From the NCBI RefSeq assembly GCF_003248515.1, contig NZ_QFOB01000024.1, forward strand, positions 1-23,428: 23,428 nucleotides of DNA. The letters are read 5' to 3'. Origin of the DNA: Sphingomonas sp. (lineage in GTDB: Bacteria > Pseudomonadota > Alphaproteobacteria > Sphingomonadales > Sphingomonadaceae). Shown piece by piece: positions 1-8,397 of this stretch (position 1 is the first letter of the stretch; each line of letters starts with the position of its first letter). The position numbers and the translations under genes were made by a program. The notes under the pieces are model-generated. The model was not told the DNA's origin. It worked only from the letters and a program-made list of their open reading frames with translations, and searched no databases.

Positions 1-196
1 CTTCGTCTGGGGGATCATGACCCAGCACATCCTTATTGGCATGGCGGCAGCGTTCGCCGGCTGGTGGGGACTTAAGAAAGCGAAAGCGGGTCGTGCAGCA
101 TCTTGGCTGCTTCACTTGGCCTATTGGCATCTTCCGGCCGGCTTCACCGGCCTGAGAGCCACGCCACCCTCGTACCTCCGATTGATGGCGGGGTAA
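1..196 (+). CDS. traL: TraL, pilus assembly membrane protein (3' end only)
   Basis: Only the last 64 codons are present; the gene is cut by the left window edge. The visible reading frame starts at base 2 and stops with TAA at 194-196. It contains a hydrophobic stretch (residues like ILIGMAAAFAGWWG) followed by a tail with LPAGFTGLRATPPSYLR, which matches the conserved C-terminal end of F-type TraL. TraL is a small inner-membrane protein of roughly 90-100 residues needed for F-pilus assembly. The start codon of traE follows after a single base, the usual traL-traE arrangement. The identification rests on this tail and on position; the N-terminal half cannot be judged. Confidence 0.85.
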   Translation, partial: FVWGIMTQHILIGMAAAFAGWWGLKKAKAGRAASWLLHLAYWHLPAGFTGLRATPPSYLRLMAG

Positions 197-197
197 G

Positions 198-764
198 ATG
201 GACCTTTCGTACAGCCATGCGCACAACCAGCGCGTTCTGAAGCAGCGCAACCTGTTGGTGATTGTCGCAGTGGGGCTCGCTGGGCTGACGGCGCTCCTCC
301 TCCTGTTCGGCATCTCGCGCGACCGCGAGATCGTGCTGCAACCCGTTCTTCGCTCCTCCGTGACGGTCAGCAGCGCCGGCGTGTCCCGAGAATATCTCGA
401 GATGATCACGCGTGACGTCGTCGTGCTCACGCTCGACCGGAGCCCGCAGAACCTCGAATATTGGATGAACTCGGTACTCGCGATCACCGCGCCGAGAGCC
501 CAGGGCAAGATCAAGGGCGATCTTCTCAAGATCGTCAACGAGCAGCGTGGCTCTTCGATTTCACAGTTCTTCACGATCCAGTCGATGGAAATCGATCCGA
601 AGAACCTTCGGTCCGAGGTGACCGGGGAGCTCCACACCATCGTCGGAAACAAGGTGATTTCGAATGAGCGCCGGACCTTCCGCTACGACTGGGAGTACCA
701 GGGCCTGTCTCTGCGCCTGATCGGCTTCGGCATGGTCCGTATCGGCAAGGAGCAAGATCAATGA
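198..764 (+). CDS. traE: TraE, F-type T4SS core protein (VirB5/VirB8-like role)
   Basis: A 188-residue protein, the same length as F-plasmid TraE. It begins with a short cytoplasmic segment, has one transmembrane helix at about residues 20-40 (LLVIVAVGLAGLTALLLLF), and then a periplasmic domain. This layout fits TraE, a bitopic inner-membrane protein of the transfer apparatus often compared with VirB8. The ATG follows the traL stop by one base, with a GGGG-rich weak ribosome site inside the traL end. The stop overlaps the traK start in an ATGA junction. Family identity comes from length, topology and position between traL and traK. No unusual features are seen. Confidence 0.93.
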   Translation: MDLSYSHAHNQRVLKQRNLLVIVAVGLAGLTALLLLFGISRDREIVLQPVLRSSVTVSSAGVSREYLEMITRDVVVLTLDRSPQNLEYWMNSVLAITAPRAQGKIKGDLLKIVNEQRGSSISQFFTIQSMEIDPKNLRSEVTGELHTIVGNKVISNERRTFRYDWEYQGLSLRLIGFGMVRIGKEQDQ

Positions 765-1564
765 CGGCTATCTATGCCTTAGGCAGCGCCGCAGCTGGCA
801 CGATCCTCATGTCTCGGATCAGTTGCATCCTGAGCCGGATGATCGGCGCTTGCCTGGTGACGCTTGCGGTCTTCCTGTTCGCGCCGCCGGCGTGGGCCGA
901 TCAGACGATCATGGCCGCTGACAGCGCGCAGGTGGACTGCCAGGCGTCCGCCAAGGATTTGACCCGCATCAGTCTCGTCGAGGACGAGTTCGCTAGCGTG
1001 TCGAAGATCTCGACGGGTAACCCGCAGGACGACTTCTCGGTCGTAAACGAGCCGGTGCGCGGTGACATCTACCTCAGCGTGCCGGAGGGCTATAATCGTC
1101 CGGCGCTGTCGTTCTTCGGCACCACCAAGCGTGGCTACGTCTACAAGTTTGTGTGCCGGATCGCCGGAGATCAGGCCGCCCAGGTGTTTGTGTCGAATCC
1201 CGCGATCGCCAAAGAGAAGGCGGCCGAGGCATCGCCACAGCAGGTCGCTGCCGGCCCGCAGGATGCGGCGGTCGAGCTTGTTCAGGCCATGTACTCGAAT
1301 AGCGTCGCGGACGGCTACGAGATGCGCCAACGGGCCCTGAAGCCGGTCTACGTGGGCAAGCTGAAGGTCCAGATGATCGCGGAATATCGCGGCCAGGACC
1401 TCACCGGCAAGGTGCTGCGCATCGAGAACACCGGCGATGCACCGACCGAGTTGACGGAACGCACGGTCGCGCCGGCCAGCGCGCTCGCCGTTTCGATCGC
1501 CGAGCCCAGGCTCGCCCCGGGGAAGGTCACCACGGCCTACCTCGTCTCCCAGAACGTGAGGTAA
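761..1564 (+). CDS. traK: TraK, secretin-like outer-membrane core protein
   Basis: A 267-residue secreted protein; F TraK is about 242. The first 45 residues are an unusually long signal peptide with a hydrophobic core (CLVTLAVFLF) and a likely cleavage after AWA at residue 45. The mature part is beta-rich, as expected for TraK, the VirB9-like partner that is anchored by the TraV lipoprotein and contacts TraB in the core complex. The start at 761 is preferred because GGAG sits 8 bases upstream and the ATGA overlap with traE suggests coupling. Internal ATGs at 809 and 839 would give a normal-length signal but have no visible ribosome site. Role and partners are family knowledge. Confidence 0.9.
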   Translation: MTAIYALGSAAAGTILMSRISCILSRMIGACLVTLAVFLFAPPAWADQTIMAADSAQVDCQASAKDLTRISLVEDEFASVSKISTGNPQDDFSVVNEPVRGDIYLSVPEGYNRPALSFFGTTKRGYVYKFVCRIAGDQAAQVFVSNPAIAKEKAAEASPQQVAAGPQDAAVELVQAMYSNSVADGYEMRQRALKPVYVGKLKVQMIAEYRGQDLTGKVLRIENTGDAPTELTERTVAPASALAVSIAEPRLAPGKVTTAYLVSQNVR

Positions 1565-1567
1565 ACC

Positions 1568-2887
1568 ATGGCCTTTGCGGACATCTTCAATCGTAAGCGC
1601 AAGCCGCTCGACGAGGCCGAAGGGGAGAGCGTCTCGCCGGTCGGCGGCGAGCTCGCCGGAAACGAAGCGGTTCGCCGCAAGCAGCGGATGCTGCTCGCCG
1701 GCGCCGGTGGTGTGGGGTTGCTCCTTTCCTCGCTTTGGATCTTCAGCAGCGACGACGGCGCAAAGACCGCGGACGGCGACGACGCGGAGAAAGTCGAGGT
1801 CTCCACCAAGGATCTCGTCAATCGCAATCTCTCCCAGCAGGAGTGGATGGCACTCTCGGAAAACCGCTTCGCCTCGACGGAGAACCAGCTCAAATCGGTG
1901 AATGGCCAGACGGCGCGCGTCGACAACCTCGCTGAGCAGATCGAAGCGCTGAAAGGCCAGAACCAGGCGATGCAGGCCGATGGGCAGCGGGTGCTCTCGG
2001 CGTATCAGGCGGAGAACGAGCAGCTTCGCAAGCAGCTGAATGAGCGCCCGACGGCGCCTCCGCCTCCCCCCGGCCCCTCGGCGATGTATGGTCCCAATGG
2101 GCCACAGGCGTACCAGCGACCCGATGCGGCGGCAGCCGCTGCGATGCCGGTGGGCCGGTCCGCCGAGGTCAAGATGGTCAGCTTTTCGACGGGCGACGCA
2201 GGCACCGCGTCCAAGGTTGCAAAGGGCAACACGGTCTACACTGATAGTCCGAACTATCTACCGCCCAACAGCTTTGCCTCGGCCAAGGTGATCGTCGGCG
2301 TCGATGCGGCAGCCGGAGTGAATAGCCAAACAGACCCGCTCCCGGTCGTACTGCGCATCACCGGTCCGGCGCGATCTGTGCTGCAGAACGGCAAGCTCCT
2401 CACGACCAAGATCCAGGGCTGCCTCATCAACGGCGCAGCGCGCGGGGAGCTTTCGAGCGAGAAGGTTTACGTCAAGCTGCAGAAGATGACCTGCCCGCAG
2501 CCCGGCGGGCGCTATGCGGTTTCCGAGGTCAAAGGCTTCATCGCCTTCGGTGGCAAGACCGGCGTGCGTGGACGGGTCGTCTCTCGGGAAGGCGGCCTCG
2601 TCAGCCAAGCGTTCATCGCCGGCCTGGTCGGCGGTTTCGGGCGCGGCTTTTCGGCGAACGCCAATTCCTTCCTGACGCAGCCCAACGTGACCGTGAACGG
2701 TCAGCGTCAGAAGCTCGGGCTCGGAGACATTGCTCAAGGTGGGTTCGGGGAAGGCGTCGCCCAGAGCGGGGACATGGTCTCGAAATATCTGATCGAGCGC
2801 GCCGAGCAATATCAGCCGGTGATCGAGATGCCGACCGGCATCGATGTCGAAATCGTCTTCCTGGAGGGTGTCTATGTTCGGAATTGA
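1568..2887 (+). CDS. traB: TraB, envelope-spanning core protein (VirB10-like)
   Basis: 439 residues; F TraB is about 475. Visible layout: a short cytoplasmic N-terminus, one transmembrane helix at about 40-60, a heptad-like coiled-coil region at about 100-160, a proline-rich segment at 161-172, then a C-terminal beta domain. This is the classic VirB10/TraB architecture: the protein spans both membranes, links the ATPases to the outer-membrane TraK/TraV ring and gates the channel. It starts three bases after the traK stop. Its 3' end overlaps the start of the next gene by 14 bases. Conserved family features include the beta-domain segment with QGCLINGAARGELSSEKV. Confidence 0.94.
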   Translation: MAFADIFNRKRKPLDEAEGESVSPVGGELAGNEAVRRKQRMLLAGAGGVGLLLSSLWIFSSDDGAKTADGDDAEKVEVSTKDLVNRNLSQQEWMALSENRFASTENQLKSVNGQTARVDNLAEQIEALKGQNQAMQADGQRVLSAYQAENEQLRKQLNERPTAPPPPPGPSAMYGPNGPQAYQRPDAAAAAAMPVGRSAEVKMVSFSTGDAGTASKVAKGNTVYTDSPNYLPPNSFASAKVIVGVDAAAGVNSQTDPLPVVLRITGPARSVLQNGKLLTTKIQGCLINGAARGELSSEKVYVKLQKMTCPQPGGRYAVSEVKGFIAFGGKTGVRGRVVSREGGLVSQAFIAGLVGGFGRGFSANANSFLTQPNVTVNGQRQKLGLGDIAQGGFGEGVAQSGDMVSKYLIERAEQYQPVIEMPTGIDVEIVFLEGVYVRN

Positions 2888-3743
2888 TCGTCTGCGCCGG
2901 CGCTTGTCACCGAAAGCCATGATGGTGCTGGCCGTGCCGCTCGTGGGAGTCGCCAGCGTTGCCGTCGCTGCACAGATCGCCAGCCCGGGCAGCGTAGAGG
3001 TGGCCAGTCTCCTGAAGACCAGGCTGCCCAAGACGCCGCTAACCAAGGTCGACTGCGAGAAGGTCAAGGGGCTTTGCGAGGTAACCGCTGGAGCGAACCT
3101 CTTCTATGTCGACACCAAGGCCCGCTACCTCATCATCGGCCGGGTCTATGACATGGAGACGCGGCAGGATCTCACCGCCGCCCGACTCCTCGAAATAAAT
3201 CCTGATATGCTGGTGGGCGGGGCTGCGAAAGCCAATGCCGCCGCGGCGGAGGGAGACGAAGAATCACCGATCTCGCCGACTAAGGGCCGGGTCGAGAAGG
3301 CGTCGCTCCCGGTTCGGCCCGCCACCCTTTCGCTTGATGGCCTGCCGAAGGACGGCGCGATAGTGTGGGGCAATCCTGCGGGGCAGACGGTCACCGTCTT
3401 CACCGACTTCCGCTGCGGCTACTGCCGGGCCCTTACGAACGTGCTGCGCAGCATGAATGTGCGGGTCGTGGAGCGGCCTATCTCCGTTCTGGGTAGCCGC
3501 GACATCGCCGATCGCGTCTATTGCGCGAAGAACCGGGAGGAGGCGCTCCACGCCGCCTATGCAGGCGAACCGTTCAAGGGCGGCGCGTCGTGCGATACCT
3601 CCGGCCTCGACGCGAACGAAGCGTTCGCACACAAGCATGGCCTGACCGGGACGCCGGTGATCGTCCGGAGCGATGGCGCGGTCCTCGAGGGCTATCGCCC
3701 CAAGGAGTTCCTGCTCAGCTGGTTCAAGGACGCGCGGTCGTGA
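2874..3743 (+). CDS. dsbC: DsbC-family periplasmic thiol-disulfide isomerase
   Basis: 289 residues from the chosen ATG. An upstream ATG at 2844 gives 299, but 2874 has a good ribosome site (GGAGGG about 6 bases before it, inside traB). A signal or membrane segment lies at about 15-33. A DsbC N-terminal dimerisation-like part follows, then a thioredoxin fold with CGYC at 181-184 and a cis-proline motif (TGTPVIV) near the end. Family role: periplasmic disulfide isomerisation. In this operon the likely clients are the cysteine-rich TraN, TraU and TraH, which is inference from context. F itself uses TrbB for this job; a DsbC here is seen in SXT/R27-like and sphingomonad systems. The stop overlaps the traV start. 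Confidence 0.92.
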   Translation: MFGIDRLRRRLSPKAMMVLAVPLVGVASVAVAAQIASPGSVEVASLLKTRLPKTPLTKVDCEKVKGLCEVTAGANLFYVDTKARYLIIGRVYDMETRQDLTAARLLEINPDMLVGGAAKANAAAAEGDEESPISPTKGRVEKASLPVRPATLSLDGLPKDGAIVWGNPAGQTVTVFTDFRCGYCRALTNVLRSMNVRVVERPISVLGSRDIADRVYCAKNREEALHAAYAGEPFKGGASCDTSGLDANEAFAHKHGLTGTPVIVRSDGAVLEGYRPKEFLLSWFKDARS

Positions 3744-4786
3744 GCGCCCGCGTACGCTCGTGCCGCTCCGCCCTGTGCGTCGCAGGCCTGTTGGCAATGA
3801 CGGGGTGCGCGACCCTCGGTGGCAACGTCAAGGGCAGTTTCTCGTGCCAAGCGCCCGACGGGATTTGCGCGCCCTCCTCGACGATCGACGATCGCGCGCT
3901 GGCGATGATCTCGGGCGAGGCAGGTGACGTGATGATCCCGGCCGGACCATATCAGGCGCCACGTTCGCCGCGAGCAACCCGTACCGCGCTCGCGCCGGCC
4001 CCGGTCGCGGCCGGCGAACCGGCCGCGGCCCGCACGCGGGAGAAGGTGCTTCGGATCGTCTTCCAGCCTTATGTCGACGAGCGCGGCCGCCTCCACGAGG
4101 CCAGCGCGGTTCACACCGTGGTGCAGTCCGAATGGCAGGCACAGGCGCTCGCCGACGCAAGACCCATCCCCGACCGCAATGCCGCAACAGCCGAGCCTGC
4201 GCAGCTGAGCCTCGTCGAGGCCGTCGATCGTCAGGCGTCGGGTACGGTCGATGTCGCCGCGTTTGATCCCAATCTGCCAGATCCCGCCGTTGTGGCTGCG
4301 GCTCGCGCGCGAGGAACGGACCCGGTTGCCGCGATCAAGGCTGACGTCGCGAAGCGTCTGACAGCGAAGCCGGAGCGGAGCACCGCCCGGTCGAACGTAG
4401 CTGTCTCCGATGATGCTCGAGTGTCTTCGGGCGCATCGACGACCGCAGCGGCGGCTTTGGCTCCGCCGCCCGGCGGCGTCGAGGCCAAGCCTCCTTTGGA
4501 CCCCGCCCGAGGCGCCGCGGCCCCGCCGCCGGCCGTGAATAGTCAGACTTCATCGCAGACGCCGGACGCGAAGCGCGCTGCGCTGGAAGGTGTCGGCAAG
4601 GCCAGCTCGGGCGTCGAGGCGATGGCCCGCGTGAAGGCGAGCCAAGCCTATGAAGACGCCCAAGCCCGCCTGGAGGGCGCGGCGCAGGATGCTGCGACTA
4701 GCACCGAGACGCCGGGCCTGAAGCCGCTGACCAGCCCCACCATTCGCGCCGCGAGCTTTCCGGCGTCCGTCCCGGAGGACAAGTGA
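3740..4786 (+). CDS. traV: TraV outer-membrane lipoprotein, with long C-terminal extension
   Basis: The start is taken as GTG at 3740, overlapping the dsbC stop (GTGA); this gives 348 residues. The N-terminus is a lipoprotein signal with a lipobox ending MTGC, putting the lipidated cysteine at residue 23. Two further cysteines follow in a short segment (SFSCQAPDGICAPSS) typical of TraV. TraV anchors the TraK ring to the outer membrane. F TraV is about 171 residues, so this version is twice as long. The extra part is low-complexity, rich in Ala, Pro, Arg and Glu, with a predicted helical stretch near the end. An open frame continues upstream of 3740 but lies wholly inside dsbC and is a shadow. 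Confidence 0.88.
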   Translation: MSARVRSCRSALCVAGLLAMTGCATLGGNVKGSFSCQAPDGICAPSSTIDDRALAMISGEAGDVMIPAGPYQAPRSPRATRTALAPAPVAAGEPAAARTREKVLRIVFQPYVDERGRLHEASAVHTVVQSEWQAQALADARPIPDRNAATAEPAQLSLVEAVDRQASGTVDVAAFDPNLPDPAVVAAARARGTDPVAAIKADVAKRLTAKPERSTARSNVAVSDDARVSSGASTTAAAALAPPPGGVEAKPPLDPARGAAAPPPAVNSQTSSQTPDAKRAALEGVGKASSGVEAMARVKASQAYEDAQARLEGAAQDAATSTETPGLKPLTSPTIRAASFPASVPEDK

Positions 4787-4787
4787 G

Positions 4788-7379
4788 ATGAGCGGCAAGC
4801 CCGGCTTGTTCGACAACCTGCTGTCAGGGGTGTTTGGCGACAGCAAGCGCCCGGATGCGCAGCGGCCGGATCTGGCGGTGCCGATGCTCGCCCATTGGCT
4901 GCCGTATCGGAGCTACGATCCCAAGACCGGCATCTTCTACAACTCCTCGTCCCGCGGCTTCGTAATCGAGGTCTCGCCCTTGGTCGGGGCCGATGAGCGC
5001 ACTGGCGAGATACTCACCCAGTTTCTCTCGGAAGGGATTCCAGCGCCGGGTTGTTTGCAGTTCCACGACTGGATGAGTCCGCGTGTCGGCGAGCGGCTCT
5101 CGAAATGGTATCTGCCACGCTATTCCGCGAGCGGCGTCTACGAGCGGATGGCCAAGCATCGCGTCGACTTCCTAACCGAAGGGGTCTGGAAGTCGCTCTC
5201 GGCCGACGCGCCATTCTGTCTGCGCAACCATCGCGTCGCGATCTCCTATTCGACACCTGAAAGCTCGAGCGTTTCGAACGAGGAGATCGTCGCCGTGATG
5301 GACGGCCTGGTCTCCGTGCTCGGCTCGATCGGTGTCTCGGCGCGTAAGATGGACCCGATTGCGCTGATAGGCTGGATCGACGACATCACCTCGCCGACCA
5401 CCGCGGCAGGCGAGGACGTGGTCAGCTACAACCCGCTCGACCCGATCGCCGACCAGGCGGTCCGGCGCGACATCGAGATGCGCGTCGATCCGGACCGGAT
5501 CCTGCTGCGGACGGAGCGCTTCCGCCCAACCGGCAAGGAGGTCGATGGTGCGCCAGAGATCGGCGAGATCTACCCCGACGTCTTCGACGTGCGCTCCTTC
5601 TCGGTTCGCAATTTGCCGCAGCGCTGGGCGCCTTGGGATTGCGCACGGCTGATCGGCGACATGTTTGCCGACAAGCTGCGGATGCCGTGCCCGGTAGCGA
5701 CGAACCTTTGTTTGGATTTTCCCGATCCGCAGGCGTCCAACAACAAAGCCAGCTTCAAGTTCATGCGGACCACGAGCCTGGCAGACTCCAAGTCCGCCCG
5801 GTTCCTGCCCCAGCTCCGCGATCAGTCGCAGGAGTGGAAGTTCGTCAACGACGAGATCCGACAGGGGCGCAAGCTGGTGCGCCTGTTCTACAGTGTCACC
5901 TCCTTCTCCCCGAAGGGCAGGGGGGACTCGAACGAACGCATCCTGAAATCCGTCTACCGGGCAGCGGGATGGGACCTGCTCGACGATCGCTATCTGCAGG
6001 TCATGGGGCTGCTCTGCGCCATGCCCATGACGATGGCGAACGGCCTCTCGCGGGATCTCGAGCGCATGAAGCGCATGCGGACGATGCTGAGCACGACCGC
6101 GGCAAACCTTGCGCCGATCCAGGGCGAATATCTGGGCGGTCACACGCCGCACCTGCTGCTGATCGGGCGGCGCGGCCAGCCCTTCTTCTGGAGCCCGTTC
6201 GAGAACGCCGCCGGCAACCACAATGTCGCGGTATTCGGGAAGAGCGGCAGCGGTAAGTCCGTCGCACTGCAGGAGCTATGTGCATCGCTGTGCGGCGCGG
6301 GGTCCAAGGTCGTCGTGATCGACGATGGCCGGTCGTTCGAGCACTCGGCCAAGCTGCAAGGCGGCGCCTTCGTCGAATTCACGATGTCGAGCGGCTTCTG
6401 TCTGAACCCATTCTCGATGATCGACGAGCGGCAGGCGGCCGAGGACGAGGACTATCTTCTCGACTGCATGGCAATGCTCAAGGCGATCGTGAACCAGATG
6501 TCCCGACACATCGACCGGCTGACCGACACCGAACGAGGCCTGATCGACGGTGCCGTCAACCGGGTCTGGGAGGCCAGCGGCCGGAACGGCTCGATCGACG
6601 ACGTCATCGCGGCATTGAACGATACCGGCAACGAGCTGGCATCCCACCTTGCGATCGCGATGATGCCGTTTTCCAGTGCGGGCACCTACGGCAAGTTCTT
6701 CAAGGGCGAGGTCTCGTTCGAGCTGCAGGCGCAGCTCACCGTCTTCGAGCTGTCCGACCTGTCGTCGCGCGAGGAACTCCGCAGCGTCGTCCTGACGGCG
6801 ATCATGTTCATGTCGCAGCAGATGATGCGCAAGGTCGATCGCTCGATCCCCAAGGCGCTGCTCCTCGACGAAGCCTGGCAGATGCTGCGCGGTGGGGCGA
6901 TGGCGGACTTCATCGAGACCTATGCGCGCACCTGCCGCAAATATGGCGCCTCGCTGGTCACCGCGACGCAATCGCTCAACGACTATTACAAATCAGCCGG
7001 CTCGATCGCGGCGCTCGAGAATAGCGACTGGTTCGTCATCCTCCAGCAGAAGCCAGAGACGATCGCGGACTTCAAGAAGCACGATCGCTTCGAGATGGAT
7101 GATTACACGGACGCGTTGCTCCGGTCTCTGAAGCGCAACGGGTTCGAATATTCGGACATCATGATCAAGGGGCCGGATACCCTGGCCGTCGGCCGACTTG
7201 TCCTCGACCCTTTCTCCGCGGCGCTCTTCTCGTCGAGCCCCCGCACGTTCGCCGCCATCGAGGAGATGGTCGCGGACGGACTCACCATGGACGAGGCGAT
7301 CGAGCGGATCGCGTTTCCCAACAACCCCGAGAAATGGGCGACGCCCGCCGAAGATCCGGCGGCGATCGCGGCGGAGTGA
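4788..7379 (+). CDS. traC: TraC, type IV secretion ATPase (VirB4 family)
   Basis: 863 residues; F TraC is 875. The N-terminal TraC/VirB4 domain covers roughly the first 430 residues. The ATPase domain carries a Walker A motif GKSGSGKS at 484-491, a Walker B motif LLLDEAW with D694 and E695, and a following VTATQS motif. TraC is the cytoplasmic, membrane-associated ATPase that energises pilus assembly; it is not the coupling protein. The ATG follows the traV stop by one base. All key nucleotide-binding residues are intact, so it is expected to be functional. Confidence 0.97.
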   Translation: MSGKPGLFDNLLSGVFGDSKRPDAQRPDLAVPMLAHWLPYRSYDPKTGIFYNSSSRGFVIEVSPLVGADERTGEILTQFLSEGIPAPGCLQFHDWMSPRVGERLSKWYLPRYSASGVYERMAKHRVDFLTEGVWKSLSADAPFCLRNHRVAISYSTPESSSVSNEEIVAVMDGLVSVLGSIGVSARKMDPIALIGWIDDITSPTTAAGEDVVSYNPLDPIADQAVRRDIEMRVDPDRILLRTERFRPTGKEVDGAPEIGEIYPDVFDVRSFSVRNLPQRWAPWDCARLIGDMFADKLRMPCPVATNLCLDFPDPQASNNKASFKFMRTTSLADSKSARFLPQLRDQSQEWKFVNDEIRQGRKLVRLFYSVTSFSPKGRGDSNERILKSVYRAAGWDLLDDRYLQVMGLLCAMPMTMANGLSRDLERMKRMRTMLSTTAANLAPIQGEYLGGHTPHLLLIGRRGQPFFWSPFENAAGNHNVAVFGKSGSGKSVALQELCASLCGAGSKVVVIDDGRSFEHSAKLQGGAFVEFTMSSGFCLNPFSMIDERQAAEDEDYLLDCMAMLKAIVNQMSRHIDRLTDTERGLIDGAVNRVWEASGRNGSIDDVIAALNDTGNELASHLAIAMMPFSSAGTYGKFFKGEVSFELQAQLTVFELSDLSSREELRSVVLTAIMFMSQQMMRKVDRSIPKALLLDEAWQMLRGGAMADFIETYARTCRKYGASLVTATQSLNDYYKSAGSIAALENSDWFVILQQKPETIADFKKHDRFEMDDYTDALLRSLKRNGFEYSDIMIKGPDTLAVGRLVLDPFSAALFSSSPRTFAAIEEMVADGLTMDEAIERIAFPNNPEKWATPAEDPAAIAAE

Positions 7380-7382
7380 ACG

Positions 7383-7742
7383 ATGGCGACGATCCAAGCC
7401 CAAGCCGAACCCGGCACCACCGCGCAGAGGCGTAAGATCGACGCCCGCTTCCTGCTCTACTTCTACCTCCACATGGCAGGGTTTCTCGCCTCGACCCTGC
7501 TCATGACCTGGGGGCTGTTAGTCCTCTTCTTCCTCGCGATCGGCGGTCTCTCGTTCGACGGGATGATGCACCAGCTCAACAATATGGCGAGCCGTTATGT
7601 CGCCGCCGATGCGGCGCGCGTGGAGTCGTTCAAGCACGTCCTCGTCGTCGCGCACATGCTGCTTGCCACCGCGATCATCGTGTTCCGCCGCAACAGCATC
7701 CTGCCCTCGCGCGACCCCAAGCGGAGCAACGTCAATGGCTGA
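7383..7742 (+). CDS. Small membrane protein between traC and trbI
   Basis: 119 residues, not recognised as a named Tra protein. It has a hydrophobic region at about 24-57, long enough for one or two membrane passes, and a second hydrophobic segment at about 86-101, followed by a basic tail. The ATG lies three bases after the traC stop, with GGAG inside the end of traC as ribosome site. Its last 8 bases overlap the start of trbI. The tight coupling argues for a real component of the transfer apparatus, probably in the inner membrane near TraC and TrbI. No function can be assigned from sequence. Confidence 0.8.
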   Translation: MATIQAQAEPGTTAQRRKIDARFLLYFYLHMAGFLASTLLMTWGLLVLFFLAIGGLSFDGMMHQLNNMASRYVAADAARVESFKHVLVVAHMLLATAIIVFRRNSILPSRDPKRSNVNG

Positions 7743-8397
7743 TCAGCCCGAACTCGACCTTCCCCCGCCTGTCGTTGCGTCCGCACCCGCCGCGGCCTCC
7801 CGCGCGCGCCGCGGCTTCGCCGGGTTTACAAGGGCTCAGTTGCTGATCGGCCTCACACTCATCCTGGCGCTGGTCTGGTCGATGTGGGTCACGAAGGCGC
7901 TCATCGCCCCACGCGAGGAACACATCGTCAAGGCGAGCCTGTCCAACATCGTCGGCGAGTATGTGTCCGCACAGGCCCGGTCGGCGTCGCCGCCTGCCCA
8001 GGTCGAGGCCGAGATGCGCGCCTTCATGTCGTCCCTCGACCACGAACTCCAGCGCCGCAGTGCGAGCGGCCAGGTGGTGCTGGTCGGTGAGGCGGTGCTG
8101 ACCAAGAATGTGCCCGACATCACCGACAGCCTCAGAAAGGCTGTGTATGCGAGCGGGGTGCATCCGCCCAGGCAGGCGAGCGCGCAAGAACTCCAGCAGC
8201 TCCAGCAGCAAATGGCGCCTGCGGCGGCACCCCAGTTGTTTGCCGGACCTGCCGCCACGATCGACCCGATGGCTGCCGCGCCTCAAAACCTTGGCGCGCA
8301 GCCGGCGATGCCCGGTCGAATGCCAGCGGCACCGGCTGGCGTCCCAGGTGCTTCGATCTCGACCTTTGGAGGCCAAGATGGCGGCAACGGCCAATAG
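7735..8397 (+). CDS. trbI: TrbI, F-type conjugation inner-membrane protein
   Basis: 220 residues from ATG 7735, which overlaps the preceding gene by 8 bases. One transmembrane helix lies at about 34-54, followed by a periplasmic part with the segment LVGEAVL and PDIT (residues about 116-130) that is typical of F-type TrbI. F TrbI is 128 residues and affects pilus outgrowth and retraction. Here an Ala/Pro/Gln/Met-rich tail of about 75 residues (QELQQLQQQ and onward) is added after the conserved part. The next gene starts inside the 3' end, overlapping by 20 bases. An open frame extends upstream of 7735 but belongs to the neighbouring gene's shadow. Confidence 0.85.
   Translation: MADQPELDLPPPVVASAPAAASRARRGFAGFTRAQLLIGLTLILALVWSMWVTKALIAPREEHIVKASLSNIVGEYVSAQARSASPPAQVEAEMRAFMSSLDHELQRRSASGQVVLVGEAVLTKNVPDITDSLRKAVYASGVHPPRQASAQELQQLQQQMAPAAAPQLFAGPAATIDPMAAAPQNLGAQPAMPGRMPAAPAGVPGASISTFGGQDGGNGQ

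Noticed and set aside
2258..3067. Long open frame on the minus strand (about 269 codons) across traB and dsbC
   Set aside because: Lies opposite two well-supported genes, has Arg-rich unlikely composition and no ribosome site. High-GC shadow.
3521..3739. Upstream extension of the traV frame
   Set aside because: Overlaps dsbC fully. The lipoprotein signal starts at GTG 3740, which is the expected N-terminus.
5172..6221. Minus-strand open frame of about 349 codons inside traC
   Set aside because: Fully antisense to the conserved traC. Composition is typical of a high-GC antisense shadow.
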